Shown: positions 9,296-17,789 of the stretch, one piece after another | Layout of the letters: each line of letters starts with the position of its first letter | Numbering within the stretch: position 1 is the stretch's first letter | Source: DATKZH01 sp964475955 | Lineage (GTDB): Bacteria; Planctomycetota; Planctomycetia; Pirellulales; Thermoguttaceae | Assembly: GCA_964475955.1 (NCBI GenBank) | Contig: CAYYZY010000007.1 | Coordinates: 1-64,000, forward strand | DNA length: 64,000 bases | Direction of reading: 5' to 3' | Made by a program: the position numbers and the translations under genes | The notes under the pieces: model-generated | The model's input: the letters and a program-made list of their open reading frames with translations, nothing else | The model's database searches: none | Told to the model about the DNA's origin: nothing

Positions 9296-9411
9296 GCCAA
9301 CGTCCCGACCTCGTGCCACGCGCGGCCCCAAGCCGTCAACTACGCCGCCACTATACCGTGTTCGAGGCATCCCCTCCACTCCCAAAGGCGGCCGAAAGCC
9401 GAAAAAGCCGT

Positions 9412-9455
9412 CCCAGGGCTGCGCCCTGGGCTGTCGTATTTGGCCCCGTTGGGGC
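9412..9455. repeat. two short hairpins (CCCAGGGC..GCCCTGGG and GCCCC..GGGGC)
   Basis: CCCAGGGCTGCGCCCTGGGC forms a strong hairpin. Twelve bases later GCCCCGTTGGGGC forms a second. I remember this combination as a dispersed non-coding repeat in planctomycete genomes; that attribution comes from memory. It has no T-run, so it is not a classical terminator. Confidence 0.55.
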
Positions 9456-9556
9456 AGACGAGGTCAACACGGAGGCGGCAGGCAATGGCTTCGCGGTTTG
9501 GCGGAACCGAAATGCCCCCCCTCCCGCAGGCTGACTGCCCTGCCTTTCCGGACGTT

Positions 9557-9702
9557 CTAAATCACCGTGCGCGATTCGCGAGCGCCGGCGATGCGACTGT
9601 AGGGAACGGCCTCTGTGCCGTTCCGGAATTGCCGAGGACGCGCAAGCGCCGCGGAGGGCGTTCCCTACAGCTTGTGTCAGCGAATCGCGCACGGTGATTT
9701 AG
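9557..9702. repeat. 146-bp element with perfect 23-bp terminal inverted repeats (MITE-like)
   Basis: The left end 9557-9579 (starting CTAAATCACCGTGCGCG) is exactly the reverse complement of the right end 9680-9702 (ending CGCGCACGGTGATTTAG). Inside is a second, nested element (9599-9668) bounded by GTAGGGAACG and CGTTCCCTAC. That inner element contains the hairpin GGAACGGC-CTCTGT-GCCGTTCC. No open frame is credible. The structure suggests a non-autonomous mobile element or large hairpin. A diverged half-end occurs at 42266-42288. Confidence 0.8.
9599..9668. repeat. GTAGGGAACG-type inverted-repeat element, copy 2 (nested)
   Basis: Bounded by GTAGGGAACGGCC and GGGCGTTCCCTAC, with the 8-bp hairpin GGAACGGC/GCCGTTCC at its left end. 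It lies within the larger 9557-9702 element. Related copies are at 635-737, 32259-32325 and 38437-38504, the last two in the opposite orientation. Confidence 0.75.
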
Positions 9703-9899
9703 CTGCCCACACGGAGCGCCTCTGCTGCGGAAGCCGAGGAGCGTCTCTCGAACGCGGGTTGGAACGCATCGCCGATTTGACATCGGCCCCGGCACGCGCC
9801 ACGATGGAGGGCTGCGTGGCGGCGCGAGGATTGCCGACGCTTGTCGCGTTGCGGCGTCGCCTTCCGTCCGAAGTGGTCTAGATCGGAGAGCAGCCAATC

Positions 9900-11213
9900 A
9901 TGAGCGAGAGGATCAGCCGCCGCCGCTTCACCGGGGCCGGGGCCGCCGCCTTGGGATGGACCGCGCTGAGCGCGTCGCGCGTCGACGGGGCCAACGATCG
10001 GATCCGGCTGGGGTTCATCGGCGTGGCCAACCGGGGCGGCCAGCTCATCAAGTCGTTCCGCAGGCACGACGACGCCCAGCCGGTCGTCGTCTGCGACGTC
10101 CACAAGCCCACGCTCGAAGCCGCCCGGAAACGGGCCGGCGGCGACGTCGACGCCTGCGGCGACTTCCGCCGGGTGCTTGGGCGCGACGACGTCGACGCGG
10201 TCGTCGTCGCCACGCCCGACCACTGGCACGCGATCATGACCGTCGACGCCTGCAAGTCGGGCAAGGACGTGTACGTCGAGAAGCCGCTGTCGAAGACGAT
10301 CTACGAGGGGCGCAAGATGGTCGAGGCGGCCCGCCGCTACGACCGCGTCGTCCAGGTGGGCACGCACCGCCGCTCCTCGAAGCTGTACGCGCAGGTCGCC
10401 GAGCTGATCGGCCGGGGCGAGATCGGCAAGGTGACCGTCAGCAAGGCCTTCCGGCTGAGCAACATGTACCCGCTGGGGATCGGCAAGGAGGAGCCGGCCC
10501 AGCCGCCCGCCGATCTCGACTGGGACATGTGGCTGGGCCCGCGGCCCGAAAGGCCCTACCAGGAAAACATTACGCCGTACAAGTTCCGCTGGTGGACGCG
10601 CTACTCGTCGCAGATGGCCAACTTCGGGGTGCACCGGCTCGACGCCATCCGCTGGCTCACCGGCGAGCTGGCCCCGGCCTCGGTCTGCGCGATGGGCGGC
10701 CGGTTCGCCGTCGACGACGACCGCACCATCCCCGATACCCTGCACGCCAACTTCGAGTTCGCCTCGGGCCGGCTGGCCATGTTCGGGCAGTACGAGGCCA
10801 GCCAGAACCTGGCCCTGCCCGGCGACCGCGAACTGGCCCGCGCCAAGATCGAGCTCCGCGGCACGCTCGGCACCCTCTACGTCGGCGACCCGGGCTACCA
10901 GATCATTCCGGAGCGGGGCGGGCAGTTCCAGGATAGGGAGCCCCGCATGGAGCCGGTTCGCGAGGGCACGCCCGACGGCAACCTGACCGACCAGCACACG
11001 CGCAACTTCCTCGACTGCGTCAAGTCGCGCGAGCGCCCCACCGCCGACGTCGAGATCGGCCACCGCTCGACCACCTTCAGCCACCTGGGAAACATCTCGC
11101 TCAAGACCCGGCTGCGGATCGAGTGGGACGCCGAGGCCGAACGCATCACCAACAGCGAAGAGGCCAACGAGCTTCTGCACTACGAATACCGCAAGCCGTG
11201 GGCGCTGGGGTGA
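9900..11213 (+). CDS. Tat-exported Gfo/Idh/MocA family oxidoreductase
   Basis: A 437-residue protein. It begins with a twin-arginine signal (RISRRRFTGAGAAALGW), followed by the Rossmann fold (RLGFIGVANRGG, NAD(P) binding) and the EKPLSKTIYEG motif, whose Lys is catalytic in the Gfo/Idh/MocA family. The C-terminal substrate domain includes DWDMWLGPRP, typical of the planctomycete exported subgroup. Such enzymes oxidise or reduce sugars or cyclitols; the substrate cannot be read here. The ATG at 9900 follows GGAGAG. A second family member starts 101 bases downstream on the same strand, so the two are probably co-transcribed. Confidence 0.92.
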   Translation: MSERISRRRFTGAGAAALGWTALSASRVDGANDRIRLGFIGVANRGGQLIKSFRRHDDAQPVVVCDVHKPTLEAARKRAGGDVDACGDFRRVLGRDDVDAVVVATPDHWHAIMTVDACKSGKDVYVEKPLSKTIYEGRKMVEAARRYDRVVQVGTHRRSSKLYAQVAELIGRGEIGKVTVSKAFRLSNMYPLGIGKEEPAQPPADLDWDMWLGPRPERPYQENITPYKFRWWTRYSSQMANFGVHRLDAIRWLTGELAPASVCAMGGRFAVDDDRTIPDTLHANFEFASGRLAMFGQYEASQNLALPGDRELARAKIELRGTLGTLYVGDPGYQIIPERGGQFQDREPRMEPVREGTPDGNLTDQHTRNFLDCVKSRERPTADVEIGHRSTTFSHLGNISLKTRLRIEWDAEAERITNSEEANELLHYEYRKPWALG

Positions 11214-11314
11214 CGCTACCCTTTTTTGGAGTGCGGCCCGATTGACGCCGCCGTGGGGCCGCGGTACGTTGAGGTCGCCTGCGGGGCCCCTGCCGACTGT
11301 CCGAGGAGATCGCC

Positions 11315-12595
11315 ATGTCCACGAACCCGCCCAGCCGAGGCCGCCGCCGTTTCCTCAAACGGGCCGCGCTCGGCCTGGTCGCCCCGACGTTCATCCCAAG
11401 AGGCGTGCTGGGCACGGCCGACCAGCGGTCGGCCAACGAGCGCGTGGTGGCCGCGCTGGTCGGTTGCGGCGGGCGTGGCAAGGGGCTGTTGTCCATCCAT
11501 CAGGATCCCCGCTGCACGGTGGCCGCCGTGTGCGACTGCGACCGGAAACACGCGGCCGAAGTGCAGAAGCGGATCGACGGCAGCGAGGCCTACACCGATT
11601 TCCGCTCCGTCCTCGACCGCCGCGATATCGACGCCGTCCTCGTCGCCACGCCCGACCAATGGCACGCCCCGATCACGGTGATGGCCTGCCAGGCGGGCAA
11701 GGACGTCTACTGCGAGAAGCCGCTGGCCCGATCCATCGGCGAGGGTCGGAAGATGGTGGAGGTCGCCCGGCGCTACGACCGCGTGGTCCAAATGGGCACC
11801 CAGTACCGCTCGATGGCCCGCAGCCGCCAGCCGTGCGAGTGGGTGCGCAACGGCCGGCTGGGCAAGGTGCACACGGTGCGGCTTTGCCACGCCCGCAATC
11901 GAACGCACCCATGCGAGCCGCACCAGCCCGTGCCGGCCAACCTCGATTGGGACATGTGGCTCGGACCCGCACCCTGGGCCGACTACCACCCGCTGCGATG
12001 CCACCACACCTTCCGCTGGTTCATGGATTACGGCGGCGGCTCGCTGGCCGACAACGGCGTGCACATGTTCGGCGTCGTCTCCTGGGCGATGAACACCGAC
12101 GAGACCGGGCCGGTGAGCATCGAGGCCACCGGGCGCCAGGCGCCCGACAACCTCTACGACGCGCCGGTCGAAATGACCGTCCGCTACCGGTTCGCCGACC
12201 CCGACTTCGAGATGATCTGGCAGCAGCCCGGCCCCGACCCCGACGGCCCCAAGCTCTCCATCGACTTCGTCGGCACCGACGCCACGCTGAGCGGCTTCTG
12301 GGAGTTCCAGGTGACCGAAGGCGAGGCCGACCTCTCGCCCACGCGCAACGACGAGCTGCACCTGGTCGAAAGCGACAGCCACTCGGGCAACTGGCTCGAC
12401 TGCATCGCCTCGCGCCGCCGCCCGGTGATGGACGTCGCGATCGGCCACCGCGTGACCAGCTTCAGCCACCTGGGCAACATCGCCTACCTCCTCGGCCGCA
12501 AACTCGAGTGGGACCCGGCCGCCGAACGCTTCGTCGACGACGACCAGGCGAACCTGCTCATCCACGTACCGTACCGCGAGCCGTGGCGCTTGTAG
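11315..12595 (+). CDS. Tat-exported Gfo/Idh/MocA family oxidoreductase
   Basis: A 426-residue paralogue of the preceding gene. It has a twin-arginine leader (RGRRRFLKRAALGLVAPTF), a Rossmann motif (VVAALVGCGGRGKG), the catalytic EKPLARSIGEG segment, the shared DWDMWLGPAP block, and HRVTSFSHLGNIAY near the end. GAGGAG precedes the ATG. The two proteins share motif order but are clearly diverged in the C-terminal half, so they probably act on different substrates or form a heteromer. Substrate unknown. Confidence 0.92.
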   Translation: MSTNPPSRGRRRFLKRAALGLVAPTFIPRGVLGTADQRSANERVVAALVGCGGRGKGLLSIHQDPRCTVAAVCDCDRKHAAEVQKRIDGSEAYTDFRSVLDRRDIDAVLVATPDQWHAPITVMACQAGKDVYCEKPLARSIGEGRKMVEVARRYDRVVQMGTQYRSMARSRQPCEWVRNGRLGKVHTVRLCHARNRTHPCEPHQPVPANLDWDMWLGPAPWADYHPLRCHHTFRWFMDYGGGSLADNGVHMFGVVSWAMNTDETGPVSIEATGRQAPDNLYDAPVEMTVRYRFADPDFEMIWQQPGPDPDGPKLSIDFVGTDATLSGFWEFQVTEGEADLSPTRNDELHLVESDSHSGNWLDCIASRRRPVMDVAIGHRVTSFSHLGNIAYLLGRKLEWDPAAERFVDDDQANLLIHVPYREPWRL

Positions 12596-12702
12596 GCTGC
12601 GCGCTCGCACGCACGCGCCGTGGCCGCCGGGCGCTGGAAACGCGCGGGTGCAAGTAACTGCCCTGCCAATACTGAAACAAGCTCGACAACGACGAGGTGG
12701 CG

Positions 12703-13101
12703 ATGATGGACGATGCCAGCCGGAAGCGCCCCGCGCTGGCCAACGAGCGCCGCGTGGCCGAAGCGCGCGGCGTGCCGGGCATCCGGCGCCACGTCTTCCT
12801 CTGCTGCGACCAGACGAACCCCCAGTGCTCCGCCAGGCAGCAGTCGCTCGAGGCATGGGAATTCCTCAAGCGCCGGCTCGACGAGCTGGGGCTCTCCGGG
12901 CCGGGCGGCGTCTACCGCACGAAGGCCAATTGCCTGCGGATCTGCACGGGCGGGCCGGTGGCGGTCGTCTATCCCGAAGGCGCGTGGTACGCGCACTGCA
13001 ACCCGCCGGTGCTCGAGCGGATCATCAACGAGCACCTGGTCGGCGGCAAGATCGTCGAAGACCACCTGATCGTCCGGCGCCCGCTCGGCGAGGCCAACTG
13101 A
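12703..13101 (+). CDS. thioredoxin-like [2Fe-2S] ferredoxin
   Basis: A 132-residue protein with the pattern of thioredoxin-fold [2Fe-2S] ferredoxins: [15 protein letters not shown] near residue 30, then [20 protein letters not shown]. The cluster ligands would be the Cys of the first block plus the CxxxC pair. It is a small soluble electron carrier. I prefer the ATG at 12703, five bases after GACGAGG; a GTG at 12697 is in frame. It follows the Gfo/Idh/MocA pair by 107 bases, but a functional link is not implied. Confidence 0.88.
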   Translation: MMDDASRKRPALANERRVAEARGVPGIRRHVFLCCDQTNPQCSARQQSLEAWEFLKRRLDELGLSGPGGVYRTKANCLRICTGGPVAVVYPEGAWYAHCNPPVLERIINEHLVGGKIVEDHLIVRRPLGEAN

Positions 13102-13110
13102 CGGCGGTGT

Positions 13111-13578
13111 CTACTCGCCGTAGGCGATCTTCGCCGTCTTGGGCTGAACCAGCCGGTTGAAATCTGCGTAGGCCAACCGGATCAGCTCGGTGTGCGAGCC
13201 GGCGTTGAAGGCGATCTCGTCGTCTTCGGCGAGGCGCTCGGAGACGTAGACCTCCATGTCGTAGAGATTCCCGAACGGCGGCATGGCCCCCACCTCGCAG
13301 CCGGGGAACATGTCCTGGAACTCCGCCTCGTCGGCCAACCGCGCGTCCTGGGCCCCGGCCGCCTCCTGGAGGCGATCGAAGCTCACCTTGAGCGAGGCGG
13401 GCAGCACGGCCATGGCCATCTTGCCGTCGACCTTCACCATCACCGTCTTGGCCAGCTCGCCGCCCGGCACGTGGGCCGACGCCGCGATCTCCTGCGCCGT
13501 GAACGCGGGCGAGTGCTGGATCACCACGTACTTGACGCCCTCTCGGTCGAGGAACTCCTTCAGCTTTCGGACCGGCAT
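13111..13578 (-). CDS. YbaK/ProX-type aminoacyl-tRNA deacylase domain protein
   Basis: A 155-residue single-domain protein covering the whole YbaK/EbsC fold: YVVIQHSPAFTAQEIAASAHVPG near the start, LAKTVMVKVDGK in the middle (the Lys is conserved and functional in this family), then GCEVGAMPPFGNLYDMEVY and FNAGSHTELIRL. Family members hydrolyse mischarged tRNAs such as Ala- or Cys-tRNA-Pro. Specificity cannot be told from sequence. The ATG follows AAGGAG. It converges with the ferredoxin gene, ending 10 bases from it, and is preceded by a Tat-exported protein on the same strand. Confidence 0.88.
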   Translation of the reverse strand: MPVRKLKEFLDREGVKYVVIQHSPAFTAQEIAASAHVPGGELAKTVMVKVDGKMAMAVLPASLKVSFDRLQEAAGAQDARLADEAEFQDMFPGCEVGAMPPFGNLYDMEVYVSERLAEDDEIAFNAGSHTELIRLAYADFNRLVQPKTAKIAYGE

Positions 13579-13632
13579 GACGGACTCCTTGTGCGTTGGG
13601 CTTCGAAAACCGATTCACACGCAAGCGACGAT

Positions 13633-14508
13633 CTAGCCGTCGGCCGTGCCGATCGACAGCACGGTGTTCTTGGCCGGGAGACTGATGGGGTTCGAATAGT
13701 GATAGATTTGGCACAGCTCGCTGCCCTCTTCCACGACGGGCGTCGGCTGCTCGATGACGAAGTCGGCGAAGTGCGGGGCGTTGAAGGCCACGAACGCCAG
13801 GCGCAGGCACCCGATCCACGGATCGGGCCGCTTTGAGAGGTCGGCGAAGGCGACCGGGCCCGTGTCGACCTGGTACATCCGGCGCTGGAGGCTCACGTTC
13901 ATCGTCTTGACCGGGCACTCGATGATCGCGCGGAGGCCCGTCTCCGGGTTGGCGATCTCCGTCTGGGTGACCAGCGGCAGGCCGGCGGCCGTGGCGTCGC
14001 GAATCGCTTCCCACGTGTCGAGCACCCGAACGTGCCGGGCCTCGCGGAGCTTGAGGATCGGCTTGCCCCAGACGTCCTCCGACCGGGCAACTTCCCGGTA
14101 CCGCTCGCTCAGTCCGGCGGGCCGGCGGAAGATGAGCAGGTCCTGGACTTCTTCGCCCCCGAAGATGGGGAGGAAGTCGTAATTCTCCTCCTGGAAGAGG
14201 CCCTGCTCGGCGAACGTGTGCTCGCTCTTGCACGAGGCGCACTGGTAGAACTCCGACCGCGCGCCGTCGGCCTCGTCGACGAGCGTGGTGCGGCTCTCGA
14301 TCCAGAAGCGGACCGCGTTGGCCGGCGACGGGTTGCAGAGAAACGACAGCCCGTAGTCGAGGCAGCGGGGACTCCCGGCCGCGGCCGGCTCTTCGGCCGG
14401 CCGGGCATCTTCGCCGCCGGCCCTAGCGACGGCCGGCCCGGCCGTGGTGGCAATGGCGCACGCGGAGGCCAGTCCGCGGGAGAGGAATCGGCGTCGCGTG
14501 GTGGGCAT
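13633..14508 (-). CDS. Tat-exported hypothetical protein
   Basis: A 291-residue protein starting at an ATG preceded by AAGGAG. It has a twin-arginine signal (MPTTRRRFLSRGLASACAIA, cut near VARA-GG). The mature part has a CASCKSEH motif (possible metal or redox Cys pair) and several hydrophobic strands, but no domain I can name. A longer frame upstream runs into a dispersed repeat and was rejected. The next gene downstream is the YbaK-type deacylase, 54 bases away. Export in folded form suggests a cofactor or metal; this is inference. Confidence 0.85.
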   Translation of the reverse strand: MPTTRRRFLSRGLASACAIATTAGPAVARAGGEDARPAEEPAAAGSPRCLDYGLSFLCNPSPANAVRFWIESRTTLVDEADGARSEFYQCASCKSEHTFAEQGLFQEENYDFLPIFGGEEVQDLLIFRRPAGLSERYREVARSEDVWGKPILKLREARHVRVLDTWEAIRDATAAGLPLVTQTEIANPETGLRAIIECPVKTMNVSLQRRMYQVDTGPVAFADLSKRPDPWIGCLRLAFVAFNAPHFADFVIEQPTPVVEEGSELCQIYHYSNPISLPAKNTVLSIGTADG

Positions 14509-14643
14509 GGGCGGTCTCCTTCCGGCGGTCGGAGTAGTCAAGCAAGGTGCCGGCTCGCAGCGTGAGCCACTGCCGTAAGCGTACACCCGACGACAACCGG
14601 GGAACAGCCTCGGCCGGAGAAGAAGGGGGACGCTTCACGCCAT

Positions 14644-14668
14644 CGTTCCCACGCTTTGCGTGGGAACG
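14644..14668. repeat. perfect hairpin CGTTCCCACGC/GCGTGGGAACG
   Basis: CGTTCCCACGC, a three-base loop TTT, then GCGTGGGAACG: an 11-bp perfect stem. In one frame the palindrome reads FPRFAWER, a peptide I associate with spurious planctomycete ORFs. No U-tract follows, so it is probably a dispersed repeat and not a terminator. Only this copy is seen in the window. Confidence 0.65.
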
Positions 14669-14704
14669 GACGAACGGGACGCTTCGCGTCGTAACGATCC
14701 AAGA

Positions 14705-14751
14705 GTGGGGCACGATTCCATCGTGCCGGGCACGTTGGAAACGTGCCCCAC
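14705..14751. repeat. GTGGGGCACG-type palindromic repeat, copy 3
   Basis: Near-identical to the copy at 9249-9295, including the inner hairpin GCACGATTCCATCGTGC. It lies 17 bases from the stop codon of the cytochrome gene, where it could also work as a transcript-end hairpin. Confidence 0.85.
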
Positions 14752-14767
14752 GACGCGATCCTGCCAG

Positions 14768-17506
14768 CTACTTCGGGCGCAATTCTCGGGGCGTCGCTTC
14801 GGGCGGCTTCGCCCGGGCCGGTTTCGACTGGCGCTCGATGTACGCCAGAAGCTCGCGCCACTGCCGGCTGGCCGGCTGGAGCCGTAGGAGGGCCTCGACA
14901 CGGTGCCGCGCCCGACCCCAATGGCCCTGCTGCATGTGGAGGATCGCCAGGGCGTGGAGGAAGTCGGGGCTGGCGGGGGCGAGCTTGTGGGCGGCCGTCA
15001 ATTCCCGCTCCGCCTCGGCCGGGCGCCCCAGCCGCTGGAGCGCCAGACCCAAGTTGTAGTGCACCCGGGGATTCTCCGGCATCAGCTCGGCGGCGGCGGC
15101 CAGGAAGCCGCTCGCCTCGTCGAGCCGCTCCTCGTTTTCCGCCAGCAACAGGCCGAGCGAGTAGTGGGCGTCGGCCAAGTCCGGCTCCAACTCGACCACC
15201 CGGCGGAACTGCGCTTCGGCCTTCTCCTTGTCGCCCCGCTGGTCGTGGAGCATGGCCAGGTTGATCTTGGCGGGCACGAACTCGGGGTCGAGCCTCAGCG
15301 CGGTCTGGTACGCCTCGAGCGCCTTGTCGACCTCCCCCAGGTTCGCGTAGACGGCGCCGAGGTTCAGGTGGGCGGCCGGTTGATCGGCCAACGACTCCTG
15401 CGCGGTCACGTATTCGGCCAGGGCGTTCTCGAAAGCCTTGGCGTCGGCCCCGGAAAGAAGCCGGCGCGGCGCGGCCGACAGCAGGCGCACGGCCTCCAGG
15501 CGCACGGCCCGCACCGGGTCGTGGAGCTTTCGGGCGAGCTGCCGGTGGGCGTCCTCCAGCGGGAAGTTTTGCAGGCTGCGGGCCGAGAGGGTGCGGACCA
15601 GCGCCTCGTCGTCGTTGAGCCCCTCGAGCGCCCGAAACTCGGCCTCGCCGCTGCGGTAACGCGACAGCAGCGAGATGGCGCTGGCGCGCACGGCGGCCCG
15701 GTAGTCTTTTCGCCGGGCCACCTCGGCCAGGGCCCGGGCGCCTTCGGGCTTGCCCTGGCGACCCGCGGCGATGGCGTAGGCGAAGTGGGTCGGGCCGTCG
15801 GGCTTGCCGTACCAGGTCTCGCACTGGTCGGCGGCCCACTGGGCCGTCTCGCCCTGGGCCGGGTCGTGGCAGCCGCTCAGGTTGCAGGCGTTGGGGACAT
15901 CGAGCGACACGGTCAGGTCGGGCCGCGGCACGCGCAGGCTGTGGTCGCGCCGCGGATCGGTGACCATGTACTTCGTCTCGGGCATGTGGCACTCGACGCA
16001 CCGCGTGCCCGGCTTCGTGTCGTCGGGATGGTGATGGTGCGTGACCGTGTCGTACTTGGCCGATTCGTGGCACCCGCTCTGGCTGCACAGTCGGTTATTG
16101 GGCACCTGGTTCCACGGGCCTTCGGCGTCGAGGAACTTCACGCGCCCGCTGTGCGGGTCGTGGCAATTGGTGCAGCGGACTTCCTTGGAATACATCAGGC
16201 TCTGGATGAACGAGCCGTAGACGTAGTCCTCCTCGAGCACCTGGCCGTCGGGGTAGTAGAGTTGGTTGTCGAGCACCTCGGGCACGTAGTGATCGAGGAA
16301 CTTGTCGCCGGCGCAGTTGCCGGGGTAGACGATCCGCCGCCGCGAATGGCACGGGGCGCACGTCTCGATCTCCACGCGGGGGTCGGCGCTTTTGAGGTTC
16401 GGCAGCCCGTAGCGGTGCCGCCGGTCCCAGAACAGGCTCCACTGGTCCGACAGCTCGACGTGGACGCTCCCCGGGCCGTGGCACGTCTCGCAGCTCACGT
16501 CGATCTCGAAGAAGGTGGTGTGATAGGTGTCGTCGGCGAGCCGGTAGTTCTTCTCGAGGTCGGTCGAATGGCAGTCGGCGCACATGTAGTTCCAGTTCTG
16601 GAGCCGGCCGGTCCAGTGCAGGACGTCGTCGTGCGGGATCCGCTCCTTGGGGTAGAGGTGGTACCACGCTTTCCCCTCCGTGTCCCACGCCAGCGGGAGG
16701 CACTGCACGCGCCCGTCGGGGAACTCGACCAGGTACTGCTGGAGTGGCCGATAGCCGAATACGTACTTGACGCGAAACGTTTCCATTTCGCCGTCGCGGT
16801 TGTCGGTGGTGACGAAGAACTCGTCGTCCCGGCGAAAGAACCGCGAGACGATTGCGAAGTCGGCCGCGATCTTCCCTTCGCGGCGCAGGCGGCGCATGGC
16901 GTCGCCGATCGCGCGGTGGGCGTCGGTCGCGTCGCAGGGGCGCACGGCCTCCAGCGCGTCGACGGCCTCCCGCAGCCGCGGCTTCTCTGACTCGGGAAAG
17001 TTGTCCAGGACCTTCTTTTTGGCGTCGTCGGCCAGGTCGTGGAGGGCCAGGGCCCACTGCGAGACGTCGACCTGGGCGATCACCCTGCGCACCTCGGCGT
17101 CGCTGAGCTTGGCCATGTCGTCGGTGGCGATGTGGGCGAACCGGCGGTCGTCGAAGTCGCCCCGCACCGTTTGCGGGGTGGCCCGGTCCATGGCCAGATC
17201 GTGGTCGGAGCCGGTCCACAGGGCGACTTCCTCCTCGTGGCACCGCGCACACTCGTCGAGCCCCACGTAGCCGGCCCGTGCCATCGCGTCTTCCGGCAGA
17301 CAGATCCACCAATCGGCCGCCACCCAGCCCGCCCCCACCACAAGGAGTACGACGACCGCCAGCGCCGCACGCACCAGGAACCGTCTGCCGCGGCCCGGGG
17401 GCCGGCGCCCCTCGGGCGGCGACGGCGACTCGTCGGGCGTGGACCGAGGCGCGTCGCGTCGCGGGGGAAGCTCTTCCTGCGGAGATGACGATCGAGGGCG
17501 TGACAT
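14768..17506 (-). CDS. membrane-anchored multihaem c-type cytochrome with HEAT-like and TPR repeats
   Basis: A 912-residue protein. One membrane helix at about 43-66 anchors a periplasmic body. There are eight haem-attachment motifs in order: CARCH, CADCH, CETCH, CAPCH, CTNCH, CSQSGCH, CVECH and CNLSGCH. Six are CxxCH and two are CX4CH. After about residue 600 come HEAT-like helices (HRQLARKLHDPVRAVRLEAVRLL) and then at least four TPRs (HLNLGAVYANLGEVDKALEAYQ, and so on). The likely role is periplasmic electron transfer in a protein complex; the redox partner is unknown. I chose ATG 17506, which gives a short Arg/Pro-rich cytoplasmic tail. A SufR-like regulator lies directly upstream on the same strand. 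Confidence 0.92.
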   Translation of the reverse strand: MSRPRSSSPQEELPPRRDAPRSTPDESPSPPEGRRPPGRGRRFLVRAALAVVVLLVVGAGWVAADWWICLPEDAMARAGYVGLDECARCHEEEVALWTGSDHDLAMDRATPQTVRGDFDDRRFAHIATDDMAKLSDAEVRRVIAQVDVSQWALALHDLADDAKKKVLDNFPESEKPRLREAVDALEAVRPCDATDAHRAIGDAMRRLRREGKIAADFAIVSRFFRRDDEFFVTTDNRDGEMETFRVKYVFGYRPLQQYLVEFPDGRVQCLPLAWDTEGKAWYHLYPKERIPHDDVLHWTGRLQNWNYMCADCHSTDLEKNYRLADDTYHTTFFEIDVSCETCHGPGSVHVELSDQWSLFWDRRHRYGLPNLKSADPRVEIETCAPCHSRRRIVYPGNCAGDKFLDHYVPEVLDNQLYYPDGQVLEEDYVYGSFIQSLMYSKEVRCTNCHDPHSGRVKFLDAEGPWNQVPNNRLCSQSGCHESAKYDTVTHHHHPDDTKPGTRCVECHMPETKYMVTDPRRDHSLRVPRPDLTVSLDVPNACNLSGCHDPAQGETAQWAADQCETWYGKPDGPTHFAYAIAAGRQGKPEGARALAEVARRKDYRAAVRASAISLLSRYRSGEAEFRALEGLNDDEALVRTLSARSLQNFPLEDAHRQLARKLHDPVRAVRLEAVRLLSAAPRRLLSGADAKAFENALAEYVTAQESLADQPAAHLNLGAVYANLGEVDKALEAYQTALRLDPEFVPAKINLAMLHDQRGDKEKAEAQFRRVVELEPDLADAHYSLGLLLAENEERLDEASGFLAAAAELMPENPRVHYNLGLALQRLGRPAEAERELTAAHKLAPASPDFLHALAILHMQQGHWGRARHRVEALLRLQPASRQWRELLAYIERQSKPARAKPPEATPRELRPK

Positions 17507-17789
17507 CGGGACCGGATGGGGAGGGCGTCGACGGGATCGGAGTGGCTGATTTCGGAGGAAAGGGAGCACGGAGGCGGGCTGAGAACTCCCGGCCGAACGC
17601 GGCTCAGGGGACACGGAGGGGTCGTCCGGCGGCCCGTTCTCTCAGGAGTTCGAGGGCGTGCGACCCAAACGGTACGGCGGCAGTCTCACGTGGCAGGTTC
17701 TTGGGGGGCCGCGCCTGAACTTCAGCCTACGAGATTTCGCCGACGGTGCAACCCTTCGCCGGAGACCGGGAGTGGGGGGACGACGAAGC

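Larger units (their letters stand above)
9181..9899. other. intergenic region built largely of repeats
   Basis: This 719-base spacer separates the divergent sulfatase and Gfo/Idh/MocA genes. I see no gene in it. It contains a GTGGGGCACG palindrome (9249-9295), a CCCAGGGC hairpin element (9412-9455) and a 146-base inverted-repeat element (9557-9702) with a GTAGGGAACG copy inside it. The last 200 bases presumably carry the promoter of the dehydrogenase, but I see no convincing hexamers. Confidence 0.7.
14509..14767. other. intergenic spacer with two repeat types
   Basis: The spacer separates the Tat-exported protein from the stop of the multihaem cytochrome. It holds a CGTTCCCACGC hairpin (14644-14668) and, 36 bases further on, a GTGGGGCACG palindrome (14705-14751). 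No gene is visible. Confidence 0.65.

Noticed and set aside
6736..9534. 932-codon plus-strand frame across the CPBP protease and sulfatase genes
   Set aside because: It crosses two clear minus-strand genes and two dispersed repeats and has no recognisable domain.
14644..14668. Rho-independent terminator
   Set aside because: A strong hairpin but no following T-run on either strand; better explained as a dispersed repeat.
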